This document shows positions 34,533 to 46,197 of a DNA stretch of 64,000 nucleotides, one piece after another. Within the stretch, counting starts at the first letter, position 1; each line of letters opens with the position of its first letter. The DNA comes from Pseudofabraea citricarpa (lineage: Eukaryota; Ascomycota; Leotiomycetes; Helotiales; Dermateaceae), in assembly GCA_029641185.1 (NCBI GenBank), contig JAPWGK010000010.1:1054001-1118000 (forward strand). Direction: 5' to 3'. A model generated the notes under the pieces. The model worked only from the letters and a program-made list of their open reading frames with translations. It searched no databases and was not told the origin of the DNA. Both the position numbers and the translations under genes were made by a program.

Positions 34533-37500
34533 ATGCCGCGAAAGGCTTTTATCGCCGATATTGCTGCCGCAGCAGACACTTCTATTCCCTCCATAATCTC
34601 TGTTACACGAGGTGATGATGATGGAGACGTCAACTTCTGCTTCGTACCAGCTTCAGGCGAACCAATTGAGATCGGAATTCTCGCGACAGGTATGTTCTTT
34701 GTGTTTACTTGTGCTTGCGGCAACATGTTGGAATAGATGCCAGCTGCTTATTTGGTAATCGATCGGCTGGAGCCCATCTGACCGATCTCATGTGGCGATC
34801 GATCTCAAGACTGAGCAACTTATTTTATCAATTATCACAAAGTCGCCGAACGGAGATTTTCATTCATTGTCACCTTTGAGATACAGATAACGCACTCACA
34901 TGTTCAAACGATTTCTCTCTTTTCCTTTTTTGTCAATGGAGGATGTGCTGATTCAAAGTAGATGTCCCAGGATACCCAGCTGAGAATACCTACATGATAT
35001 TCACAAAATCAGAAAATTGCCCACCAAAGATCAATAAAGTACTAGAGAGACTTGGTTCTTCACTCGGTGGCAAAACCATTCCAGAAACACTTGAACTTAT
35101 TTCATCCAGCCTTAGAAAGGTTCTCGAATCAGGCTCACAAGAATATCCAGTAGCAATTGACTCTGACAATGAGATGGATATTGACGAAGATTTTACTGAC
35201 GAAGATGACGAAGACGCATCCGATGATGGATTCGGCCCCTTTGATGGACTACCTTCGAGCAAGAGAGCCTCTAATATATTCAGAGGTGATAAATTTGCCG
35301 AAGCTGATCTGAACAAGCGTATCAGACAAGACTTGAGAGAGGTCAAATCGGCCAACTTCAAATTAGGTAAGCTGGAACTGCCACGAGTGGTACCTTCTAA
35401 CGCTGACAATCTCGCAGGAATCCTTGCTGGTATGAGAGCCGGTCACTTGACAAGCCTCATCAGTATATCAATACATGTATCAAAGCTCGGCCTATCAGAC
35501 GAGGCTATGCGGGCATGGGATCTAGAAGCAAGGCATTACATCGTTCTCCTTATCCAGTACTCTTCGGGATATAAGACATTTGAATCGATCATCGCCGAAC
35601 CAGCCAAGCTTTTAGATATATCGTTCAGAATTGGCTTCAGCAATAAATACAAACCCACTCTTGATGAAGCTCTGGCTGCATTCGCTGAATCTCCTCAGAA
35701 ACCCAAGTAAGCAAAATGACTTTATGTCCATCACAGGCAATACTGGTGCTAACCTATTTGTATTAGCCTCTTTCACGACAACAGCAATGCCACGAATCAC
35801 AGTCAGCATTCAGATATTGCAGGATTTAACAGCTTGTTTATTTCTAGCTCTCTGAACGAATTCATGAAGACCGAATTTATCTCATTGCTCAAGATTCGAA
35901 AGGCGGGCGCCGTGGGATGGGACGGCGCAAAACAATATTTGGATCGCAGACAAGGACGCCTCGGCGAAGAAGATGAAAAACTTGATATGTCTTGGTGTGG
36001 AACTCCAGACGACACCTCGAGAAATTTGCCGGCCATAGTCTCAAATGACCATCTTCATGAGGCGAGCAAGGACAACAAGAACGCTTCGTTTCCACTTATT
36101 GCCGCCCAATTTGCTGTCCGGTATTTGGTTCGTTGCACCGAATTCTGCCTTGTCTGTCATGATAGGCTAGAGGGTGAATTTGAGGCTCTGAAGCCCTATG
36201 TATGCAGTAAGCCTCTCTGCTTATATCAGTATATGTCTCTAGGCTTTGGTCCTAGTATTGAACATGAGATTCTTACACAGCCATATGTGGTTGATCTCTT
36301 GGTCAGTTTCTGCTATAGCAGCGTCAAAGTAAGTTTTGATTTCTATCCAAACTCCTCAAACCTACCTTCTGTTGCAATTCACACCCGATTATTTAGACTA
36401 AATACGAGTGGAAAGAGCTGATATGTATGATAGGCACATAGACTTCGTGAATATCCTACTGGCATGGCTCTTATTGTACCACAGATTGACTCGGCTAATC
36501 TAACATCTATCAAACTACCGGCAGAAGTGAATTCATCAATCTCATATAACGTCAATTTTGATGCCTCTACACATTCAGTCGAGTTTACATCAATTAGCAA
36601 ATGTCCTGTTCATTGTGGAAACTGGATTGTTGTTCGAAATTCAGGGATTTGCCGCCATTATCGAGTGGACAACACAAGCATGTTCCCAAAAGTCTTTATG
36701 TTAGACCCTTCCAGCATTGAAGAGATCAGTCCGGGCCGAATTATTGGTTTGCAGGCACCACAAACCCAGGCTGCCACACCCCCACCTGAGCCTATCATTG
36801 CAGCTGAGTTATTCGTGTATGACAGAAACTTCGACAACATGGAGGATGAGGTGAAGGCAGAGACTATTGCTCAAATTCTGGAAACATTACCTTCTGTCAA
36901 GGAAATGAGAACATATCTGCACCTTCAATCTCGTACTGCAACACCCAAACTTGCAAATTGGAAGCAGCGTGTGTCACCTGCCGCAGTGGGCGTCTTGCGA
37001 TGGATAATTGCTTCCAATCGTTCTTGCATTGTGCAGGTAGACAAATGCCCTGGCCAAGATGATTCGGATTCAATTAAGATTCGGCCCGAGCAGAAAGTCA
37101 CTGACGTATCTGACGAGTGGCTTCAGTTCCGCTTCGCTCAAGGTGCCCCGGACAAAGAGCAACGCTTCCTTAATTCGCTCAAAGAGCAGCGTAATAACCT
37201 AGACCCTCTTTACCCAACACTTTTTGCATTCCATGGAAGTCCTCTTGGAAATTGGCACAGCATTATTCGGCAGGGTTTGGATTTCAAAGAAACAATTCAT
37301 GGTAGAGCTTACGGTCATGGTGTTTATCATGCTCAATCTCAGCAAATTTCTGTTTCGTACGCTTCGAGCAACTGTGTAAGTGTGAATTTCTTTTTATCGA
37401 AACCCTATTAAGCAGTATTTTATGCTCTTGATGGAATTTAGGAGCATCAACTCCCTCGCTGCCACTAGGTTCATTAGCTACTGCTAACCACCCAGTAGAC

Positions 37501-38805
37501 TTATTGGCCAAACTCTACACTCAAGATTCAGTCGGCCATGAGCTTGAACGAGATCGTAAACTATCCAAAGGCTTATCAAAGTTCCAATCCTTATCTCGTT
37601 GTTCAACATGTTGATTGGATTCAATGCCGTTACTTATTTGTGAGAACCGTTGAAGCAGATTATTATGTCCCGGCTGTGCAGTAAGTTTGCTCATCTAATT
37701 AGCATAAGAATGCCAAACTGACAGCCTTCAGGATATCAGAAACAATGAAATCTGGGTCCACGATACCGCAAACTACTAGAAATGTTATGCAAGATCCATT
37801 ACGCCAATGCACCAGTACACTGAATAAAGTTATTGGTGTTCCGATTTCCACACTTTCGGTTTCCAAGACATTCAGAAGTATTAGCGAAGTAGAGATACCA
37901 CCCAAAGCCAAGAGGCCAAAGCTTGAATCTTCTGATTCATCACTTCCAAGTCGTGTCATTTCAAGTGATGAGTCTGATACTGAAGATATCACATTCCTGA
38001 TGTCTGATATTGAGATTGATAATGTTGGAAGTGGCAAAGGTAAAGAGAAGTCCCAGGATGATCGTATAAATCTGTATGTCAAACATTCCAAGAACATCAT
38101 CTTAGATTCAAAAGCTGACAATATCACAGGGTCATGGGGCCATCCAAATCAAAACCACAAGCAGATTCAAAGCTTACTGAATTTAAGCCTGGATCTTTAG
38201 ACCAATCAAGTCTCCCTATGTTGCAACCGCCATCATATGCCACGACGATCGCGACTATGAGTCTCAATCGCGAGCTCAAAAAGATTTTGAAGATCCAGAA
38301 GTCAACTCCGTTGCATGAGCTAGGTTGGTATATCAACCAGGAGCTCCTTGACAACATTTACCAATGGATTGTGGAGCTTCACTCTTTTGATGTAGAACTT
38401 CCACTCGCTCAAGATATGAAGAAAGCTGGGGTAAGTAGCATAGTTCTTGAGATTCGGTTCGGTAAAGACTTTCCACATTCACCACCTTTCGTGCGTGTTA
38501 TTCGTCCACGATTCTTACCTTTCACATCCGGTGGAGGAGGACATGTCACGGGAGGAGGAGCAATGTGTATGGAACTTCTGACTAATTCGGGCTGGAGTGC
38601 TGTCAATTCCATCGAGTCTGTGCTTTTGCAAGTTCGCATGGCGATCATGAATCTCGAACCTAGACCTGCAAGACTGCAAGACACATCAAGATCTGGTGGA
38701 AAGTATGATTATGGAACGAGCGAAGCAGTCGAAGCTTACATCCGCGCTTGCCGAACGCATGGCTGGGAGGTCCCTAAGGATTTCAATGACTTTAGCATGG
38801 CTTAG
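34533..38805 (+). CDS. PARP-like ADP-ribosyltransferase fused to a UBE2Q-like E2 domain
   Basis: Predicted 1201-aa fusion from seven exons: 34533-34689, 34962-35706, 35767-36328, 36434-37375, 37499-37680, 37732-38073 and 38130-38805. All phases agree. The N-terminal part has an acidic tract (about 130-155). A four-Cys block (Cys428, 431, 447, 452; FCLVCHDRL...KPYVCSKPLC) is typical of PARP6/8-type proteins. The PARP fold shows His755 in FHGSPLGNW and Tyr786 in GHGVYHA. The position of the classical catalytic Glu is Pro833 (SSNPYLVV), which argues against chain elongation. The C-terminal E2 domain (about 1020-1195) has GKDFPHSPPFVRVIRPRF and active-site Cys1123 in GGGAMCMELL. The PARP-E2 arrangement is known in filamentous fungi but little studied; likely mono-ADP-ribosylation tied to ubiquitin transfer. 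Confidence 0.9.
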
Positions 38806-39802
38806 GGGGAGGTACTAAACTAAATGTTTCTCAGGTGTTCTTCTCATTTGGAGTACGCGAAGGGCATAACTGGCGTTATTGAGAATACGGGGTCGCATGC
38901 ATAAATGAAGCCACAGAGCACGGCATTTTGTAATAATTGCATGATAGAAGACTATCTGGCGTTGTTGTTTTCTTTCTTTTGCTCTGGTTATTTCCTCTGG
39001 CTGTTTGGAATGAACGATCATGAACGGAGCCGCTTCGGTTTGCGTCTCACGACCAAATCATAGATAACAGGTAGCTAGCAACTTGTGAATAAATCTTCTT
39101 TTAGTTGTGGCTTTCGTTTAACATTTGTAGTGATAGATGTGTTGTATATGGCAGCATATGAAAGTATGAGTTAGCAATCTAACAGAGCCTCTTTCCCCCC
39201 CCCCCCCCCACCCCCCCTTTTTCATTCTATTCCTTTATTTTTTTTCTCCTCGGGGAAACTGAGCAGAAAGCCTAGCGACGGTGTGTCTCCTTTCAATTTT
39301 ACCTTGTGACTTAATAGGCGTATAATATATCTGAGAATGTTCGCGAGATTAAGTAAAGTCTAGCGTTCGGGCTTTAATATTTTGCATTGTTCTATATGAG
39401 TTAGTAACTTTTATATCAATGATCTGTTTAGTCATTAAATAGGCGGTCTGCGAACATGAAGAATTGTTACTCGAGGGATGCAAAGTGAGCAATTTTATAG
39501 ATAGCCTGGAGAAGTGTCCTGAGATTTTCGCCGGACATTTGATTGGCAAAGACGCGATGGCAAAGAAAGAGAGAGTTAGTTGGTTGTCTTGAAGCTATAT
39601 CTATCTGCGGCCCAAAAAGAAAACGAAAACCAAACAAAAAACATACGTGCTTTCATCCAAGAAGCGAAGCCTCCCTCCCCCTCATTCGAACAGGGAAGAG
39701 AAGTCAAAAACCTTCGGTCCCAAAGATAAAATGCACCTCTCACATCCCCAATAAACCTGGGAAACACAATCACTACCGACTCGCTTTTTGGGGTATCCTG
39801 CT
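38806..39802. other. Convergent intergenic region
   Basis: 3' flanks of the PARP-E2 gene (+) and an unknown gene (-). It contains a near-pure C tract (about 39196-39218), followed by a T-rich run. No gene seen. Confidence 0.5.
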
Positions 39803-40768
39803 TCACTTCGGATAGTATTTACTCACCCCGTTCTTCCGCTTCTTGTATCCAGCGTACTTCTTCTGTTCCGGCCCCTCCTGGACGGGCGAGAGTGGCTTAG
39901 GGGGCTTGGGAGTCGGTGGATGGTCTACCTTCCCATCATGATGCGGATGCTCGCAGATTTCGATCTCGAAAGGTGCCGATGTCGTATACCTAATCCGTCC
40001 ACTTTTAGACCATGCCGGAGAAGAAAAGAAGGGGCGAGGATAGAAAACAGCAGACGGAGCAAAAGGAGGAACAGCAGCTCAAGGGCTCATTTTTGCCACC
40101 TACCTTTCGGAAACGGCCAGCTGGAGATCATAAGCCAGCTTCTCTGCAAACACCTGCGGGAAGCGGTTCTCGGTCGGTATCTCAACCGCCAGCACGAGCG
40201 AGTATGCCTTCTTGTCACCTGTGTGCCCTACAATCTTATACGTGATCAGATATTCCAGGAACGTGTCGATGGGCCGCTTGGGTTCCAGTCGCGAATCGAG
40301 CGCTTCGGGCATCCAATCCAAAGCTGCTTGGTGGACGATTCGGTCGACCTGGCGTAGTATCCCGTTAGAGACGCCATATCGGTGCAGCTGGTCTCGGCTG
40401 CTGAGGACCGTCACGGCTTCCGTATCCCATCGCACTTCGGTTTTCCTCTGTCTTGGAGGTGCATGGTTGAGGACCACGGTGCTTTGTGCCAGGAGCCTCG
40501 TCAGCCTGTCGAAGGCTGACCTGTCTTCCGAACCGTAGTAGGTGATGGCGATTTCCGAGTCGTTTCTCATGTTCCAATACTGCATGAGTTCTTCCCCTTC
40601 TTCTCCCATGGGCATCACGTACTGGGCCTGGCTGAGAATCGACCTCCAACCGTTGAAGTACAAGGGCTCGTTGCCGTCTCTGGATGTGGCTGAGCGCACC
40701 CTGGGCGGTTCTGCGGATTCCCCTAATGCTCTTCGGGTTGGAATTGCTTCGCTTCTCACACTCGGCAT
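39803..40768 (-). CDS. Conserved hypothetical protein
   Basis: Predicted 283 aa from exons 40768-40104 and 39989-39803, which share phase 2. The intron is about 114 nt, ends GGATTAG, and has a GTAGGT donor. I do not recognise the family. The central part has ordered helical and strand segments (LYFNGWRSILSQAQYVMPMG, RPIDTFLEYLITYKIVGH, LAVEIPTENRFPQVFAEKLA). The C-terminus is proline- and lysine-rich (TPKPPKPLSP, KKYAGYKKRKNG). An upstream in-frame ATG at 41080 would add 104 residues that look like translated leader, so the ATG at 40768 was chosen. A GTGAGT near the end might be a donor for a further exon that I could not place. Confidence 0.6.
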
Positions 40769-41286
40769 TTTAGACCTTTGCACAGAAAGCGATTGGGGAT
40801 TCGACTGAAAGGAGATCAAGTGAGCGTGGTTCCGAATCGTGTGGGCAATTGGGAGAATTAACAATAATAATAATGAACGTAGCGATGATTCTGATAATTC
40901 GTATGGCGCGTGAGATTGAGTAAGATGGTTGTCGGAATAATTATTGAAGAGGTGGGAAAATGTGCTTTGAAGAGGTCTGACCCGGGGAGAAGTCAAGAGG
41001 AAAGCACGACTCCTAAATGATGTGACATCAGCCGTAACTAATTCCTGCAGCCAACTTTGACCACCATATTTCCATACCATTATTATCTGCTTCTTCGAAC
41101 AAGAATGATACCCTTAATCGTATTGGTTCTGTTGTAGATTGTATCCAGAGCAAGAAAAATGTTAAGCGACCAGTAATTAAGCGACCAAGTCGATGTCGAT
41201 GCCAAGACTGTCATGGTCAAGAAACGAAAGACATTCGATGCGAAAACAATTTATACGTTGATGAGCCGTCTGATAACAAGTTGCTA
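40769..41286. other. Divergent region, possible missing 5' exon
   Basis: Between two unknown genes. The frame of the plus-strand gene stays open upstream to about 41070, encoding a Cys-containing stretch (RCRCQDCHGQ) but no ATG. An upstream exon may exist. Confidence 0.4.
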
Positions 41287-42306
41287 ATGTTTCTGGTAAA
41301 CAAATTGCTGGGAAATGGCAACCATCGTGGATGGTCCCTGCGGTCCACTTTGCTGAGGAAAGAGCTTAGCAAACCCAAGTACATCTTTCCGAGTCAGAAA
41401 GTACAAGAAGAAACAACATCGGAATATCACTTACTTGATCGTATAACCACATTCGCTATGTAAGTACCTCTCGCTGGCCAAGATGTTGTCTGCTATCGCT
41501 GACGGATTTGTAGATTCGTATATCTTACCGCAAGCATATGTCACAACTGTCCATGGCAGATGTCCTTCTCAATTTCTGACGCCGGCAATGGAGAGGCAAA
41601 TCCTTCCGAGACCATCCATGAGACTGATGACCGATTGGGAATAATGCAGAGAATCGAGGGGCTCACGCAGAATATCAGGGAGCTCCAGGGTCGCCGAGGG
41701 AATCCAGCCACGAGTGGTCGTAAGAGGTCCGTCTCTCTGACAGCATTGCACTTCCACTGACTATCTGGAACAGAGACACCAGATGATTCAGTATCTTACA
41801 TCCACATAACCAAGTACGGTCGGACTGTGCGAGACCTGTACAATGTAGCCTCCGACCTCATCATCCTCCAAAAATGCCATGGTGGGAGGATGCAAGAGCT
41901 TCTCCGCAAGCATCTCATTGCTATCTACAATCAGGAGGAACCGTACTACGCAAGATTCCTGAACTCATATGCATGTTTTGCGGAAATCCAAGAGTCCATT
42001 GACAGGATGGCCATTGGCATACTTCGAAGACGGGCATATCTGCGCCATTTAAAGAAAGAAGTTCGCCAGGAGACACCAATTGGTAAACAGACCCCACAAG
42101 ATCCTTTAATTGAAGCGGAGGTGGCCCTGTCCTACGTCCTTTTTTCAAAGTTGTACGAGCAACACTGCCCGGTCTATAAGACCGAGCCAGTTTTTAATGT
42201 GCCGATGTTTGAGTATTTGAGGGCTGAGGCAAAAAAACAAGTGGCGCAGCATCAACTTGAGGTACAGCAATGGTGGAATACGCGAGACAGAGCTGGAAGT
42301 TTGTAA
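41287..42306 (+). CDS. Hypothetical protein, start uncertain
   Basis: Three exons can be joined in phase (about 41287-41459, 41514-41719, 41774-42306), giving 303 aa from the first in-frame ATG. I do not recognise it. The second exon has a CHNCPWQM pair of cysteines. The last exon is strongly helical (RDLYNVASDLIILQKCHGG, FLNSYACFAEIQESIDRMA) and basic in the middle (RRRAYLRHLKKEVRQ), ending QWWNTRDRAGSL. The frame stays open upstream with more cysteines, so the true start may be in an upstream exon. Confidence 0.5.
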
Positions 42307-42920
42307 ACTTTCTACCAGCGGCATCTGGTTTTGTCGTGGATTATGCTTTTTGCCTTGCGGTTGGGAATAGCGAGTCTTTTTCAGGATTGTGAATCTTTAA
42401 ATTGTTGACAGATGGTGGGTGCGTGGTGTGTTTGACTACTATAAGACAAATCGAACTTCGTTAATACAGACATGCTCAAAATAAGCTACATCGAATTCCG
42501 GAATATAAAAGTGGTGTTCTGAGTGAATGTCCTGGCCGCTTAACATCAAGCCGATTAAGCAACTAACAAAGCTTGTGAGACGGAAGATGAGTCCTTTTAA
42601 ATTATGAAGGAATATAGGTCGAGTTACTTGAATATTTTTTCAAAAAAAAAATATATAAAACCGGGCACTGAAAAGCTCATTTTCACGCCGTTCTTGTAGA
42701 AAGAAGGCCAATCCTAGGCTCATTCATTTTTGAGATGGACGATATCATCAGGTGACCACTCCGGGAGACGCATCCGGGATTAAAACATGCTGACTAAATG
42801 TCAGCTGGCTGATGCCTGGTGGGTAATCACGATGCCGCGATCAACTCTTCTTATCGAATAGCCATTATCGAGACGCTTCATAAAACCCTATTCGACACCC
42901 GAGCAGGCGCAAAGACGACC
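42307..42920. other. Intergenic region
   Basis: Between the unknown gene and the bZIP gene. An A-run with ATATATAAA near 42640-42660 may be part of a promoter. No gene. Confidence 0.45.
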
Positions 42921-44390
42921 ATGGAAAGTTCGGTGACGGAAAAGCAACGTGCGGGCCATCCGCAAAATTCCCGTGACGAGAGTGATGCTGGACAACCGAA
43001 CCCGAAGCAGAAGCAGAGGCAGAAGCAGAAGTCTATAAGCGAGGCAAGGAGACTGCAGAATAGGATTTCGTCCAAGAAGTACCGTCTGTACTGAGAACTG
43101 GAAATTATCTGTGTCCTTGACTGATTCTCTGTAGGTGAAAAGAGGAAACAAAAGCTGCAGACTCTCAACACGCTAGAGCAACTTCTCGACGAAACTGAAA
43201 ATATTAGTTCTGAAAAGAGTATCGAGCCAACATCCGTAGTAGGGTCTGATAGAGGTGGTTCAATCGGCACGTATACAATTACAAATGTACCTGCCTTTGT
43301 GGAAAACCCCCCAATATATCAACAGGAATTTCCCGTCCAGTCCCTGAATACCACTCAATCTTTTGACGCGGATCTTTACAACAATAGCTGGACACAGGCC
43401 TTTCATGATTCGACGTCTACTCCCAAGACTTTCGACGCTGAAATTTTACAGCAGCCCGAGAGTGAGCCCCGATGGGGAAGAGGGCTAGGTACGCCAACAG
43501 ACACTGGAGCTCAAGGGCAGTGCGCCACCGTGGACGAGCCTTATGACGACGTTCTTGATATTTCAGACCGCAAAGAAACCATTGCCCCGATCTCAGCAAC
43601 GAAGTTTGCATCATTTATGAAGATGTTAACGCGGGCCCAAAGGCACGAATTATACAACACATCAGTCGAATCAGGCATGCGGTTCCTGGACCTTTTCTGC
43701 GGCGGAATCGAAGCCGCTTTCGGGAAACTGGCACTGAGAAAAGAAGACCAGAGTGGCATATGTGAATATATTAAACCAAACTTTACCAGAATTGTGGCTC
43801 AAGGCATACCCATGTTTCTTGCAAGCATGCCGACAAAGCGGTATGGTTTCATATACAGACCTACCTATGGGGCTGATATACGGATGAACAACATTCGCGT
43901 TGATATGGTTTATTTCCTAGCCGCCTCGTACACTAATTGCCGAGTACTAGGATATGACTTTAATGACTTTATCGAAGATGATGCCGTAAGTCCGATTTGT
44001 AGTGATGAAGAAGGTAGTGGGCAACCGCAAGCCATATCCAAGCGATTTTCAACTGTGCCGAAAGATCTTCGGCCCACACCGATGCAAATCAAGACACCTC
44101 ATCACCTATATGTAGACTTATTCCCGTTCCCAGCATTCAGGGAAAGAATCATCACTGCAGCATACGCAGACCCTCCAATCCTGGATGAAGGTCAGTTTTG
44201 TATTGATCTGCTGGGAGATGGGATGATCTGCTACGGATCTGCAAATGGAGGAATTGGGACGCCATGGGATAAGAGGAATTGGGAGCCACAGACTTGGTTT
44301 TTGGAGAAATATTGGTTTCTTGTTGGAGATAAAGATGACGAGATGTGGAGTGCTGCGAAATGGTGGCAGAGTATGAGAGGCGAGGATTAA
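42921..44390 (+). CDS. bZIP-type transcription factor with DUF3425 domain
   Basis: Predicted nuclear regulator of 472 aa, exons 42921-43083 and 43135-44390. The intron (51 nt) falls inside the basic region. Residues about 40-60 (EARRLQNRISSKKYREKRKQ) are a fungal bZIP basic region followed by a short leucine heptad (LQTLNTLEQLL). The C-terminal half fits DUF3425: HLYVDLFPFPAFRERI, FCIDLLGDGMICYGSANGG, PWDKRNWEPQTWFLEKYWF, SAAKWWQSMRG. Such factors regulate stress or secondary metabolism in other fungi; no target can be read here. Confidence 0.87.
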
Positions 44391-44606
44391 ATAAGAAAGA
44401 CCAAACTATCAGTGTTCTCTTGTTTTCTCGTCTTCTTGATGGTGGATGAAGTATATCAGAATATGCGGGAAGTTAAGTTCTAATCCTGTGATATGGGCTT
44501 ATTGATGCCGAAGTGAAGAGAATAATGATTTTCTATTAGCACCCAGCGCTGAACATGACTCAGACAGGCATTTTCAACCTAAAGTTGTCGTTTTTGGCCT
44601 GCGGTT

Positions 44607-45497
44607 CTAGGCTTTGGTACCTATTATATCCATCTTTCCAACCTTACTAACTGTCGATGCCTCACCACTGAGATTTGCATCAATACGGATCATCAGGCTC
44701 TTGACTCCAGTAAATTTAGAGGCCTTAAGCTTCACATCGGCAACCCCATTGACGTATTCATCAGAAAATATGTTGATGGACTGTGAATTCTCCGCCTTGT
44801 TTACAGATTCCATATCAAGGTCGTTTGTCTCGACCCCATCGCTAGACTTGGTAATTCGTATAGGAACGTTTGCGCCGATCTGAATGCGTGAAGGTGCGTT
44901 GGAGACCGAGTCCTTGGCCATAGTGATTCTGAGAATGCTCGGGCTGACGGATTGTGTAAAGGGAACATACATGAGAAGGCGTGCTCCCGATGCTGATGCG
45001 ACAGCATATCCGGCTGGAGGAGGACTTGCGATGTTCCTGACGTTGCTAAGCATCGACTGGTTCAGCATCTTGGCTTTCTCGACATCGATCACCGATCCTA
45101 GACTCGATGGTGCAGACGTAGCGCTTGCTGCCTTCGATCCGCTTGCTTGCGCTCCTGACCCTGGTCCCTCTTTCAAGGCCTGCGTTGTGTAATATCCAAT
45201 CTTGGTGGTAAGCTGCTGGACATCTGCGCCTTTCACCTCATCAACCTTAGAGCCGTGCTTGAAGAACTGGAAGGTCGGCATCGCCGTAATCCCGCATGTT
45301 TGTGATACATCTTTCGCCTTGTCGACGTCGACCTTCGCAAAGATTATTGAAGTGGAGGATTCATGCTGCTTCGCCAGCCTTTCGAACACGGGGGATATCG
45401 CTTTGCATGGGCCGCACCAGACAGCGTAGAAGTCGATAATAAGGAGGGAGTTGGTCTTGAGTTTGTTGAACTGCGATAGGGATTTGATTTCCTGCAT
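44607..45497 (-). CDS. Thioredoxin-like protein with C-terminal PITH domain (TXNL1-like)
   Basis: 296 aa. The N-terminal thioredoxin fold has active site WCGPC (residues 27-31) and the cis-Pro region AMPTFQFFKHG. A linker rich in Gly, Ser and Ala follows. The PITH domain (about 130-290) includes NVRNIASPPPAGYAVASASG and VKSLMIRIDANLSGEAST. In animals TXNL1 binds the proteasome; in fungi the role is inferred from that. The ATG at 45497 gives the usual length. An upstream frame reaches 45656 but encodes unlike sequence, and a GTAAGT near 45720 hints at a further 5' exon. Confidence 0.85.
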   Translation of the reverse strand: MQEIKSLSQFNKLKTNSLLIIDFYAVWCGPCKAISPVFERLAKQHESSTSIIFAKVDVDKAKDVSQTCGITAMPTFQFFKHGSKVDEVKGADVQQLTTKIGYYTTQALKEGPGSGAQASGSKAASATSAPSSLGSVIDVEKAKMLNQSMLSNVRNIASPPPAGYAVASASGARLLMYVPFTQSVSPSILRITMAKDSVSNAPSRIQIGANVPIRITKSSDGVETNDLDMESVNKAENSQSINIFSDEYVNGVADVKLKASKFTGVKSLMIRIDANLSGEASTVSKVGKMDIIGTKA

Positions 45498-46197
45498 CGT
45501 GATGAGGCTTATTTGAAGATGGTTCGAAAGTTGTCCCAGCTGCCCCCCACTTGATGACCCCGCTGAAGGACGGAAAATAGTTTTGCCAGGATTCGATTTC
45601 GATGTCCAATGGCACGTGGTCAATATTTTCAAATGTAGATGTTGTAGCATCATCAACGAGAGTTAGGAACTTAAGCGTGATTAAAGTCCACCAGTTGTTC
45701 AAAGTGAAAGCAATCATACTTACCGTAGCATTTCTTTGTCATGTCCATCGTTGAATAGTCCTCGACAAGTAAAAGTCCTCTACAATGTCCATCTCCGTTT
45801 ACCACCTCCTAACTACCTAGCAAACCACTAGAAACATCGTATAAGAGAAAGATATATCCAACACCTCTAGCCAAGTAGCCAGTAGCACGCAAGAAGGAGG
45901 AAGAAGTAGTAGTAGCAAAACAAGTATATAGGTATAATGTTACAAGTAAAGAAAGCGAAATTAAGGATCAGTATACTCTAAAAACTCCCCTCACACCCAC
46001 AGTAGTACAGACCCGGGATAGTAAGACACAACCACAAGAAGAGGACCAAGAACTCAAGAAAGGACAAAACCCAAAACGAAAAAAAATCCCAAGAGTATCA
46101 TACAAAAAAGAGTGCAGCTCAATAAAGAAGCTCACTACACTCTACACTAAGCTACTGCTACTACACTACACAAAAGGAGCCTCTAGAGGAGGTAAGA
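45498..46197. other. Intergenic region
   Basis: Between TXNL1-like and SAPS genes on the same strand. A-rich and AGT-rich simple sequence near 45895-45925. No gene. Confidence 0.45.

Noticed and set aside
38431..38445. GTAAGT in the E2 domain as an intron donor
   Set aside because: Translation through it (AGVSSIVLEIRF) matches the E2 family and no suitable acceptor follows.
40769..41080. 104-residue N-terminal extension of the unknown gene
   Set aside because: Composition looks like translated 5' leader, and the downstream ATG gives a better start.
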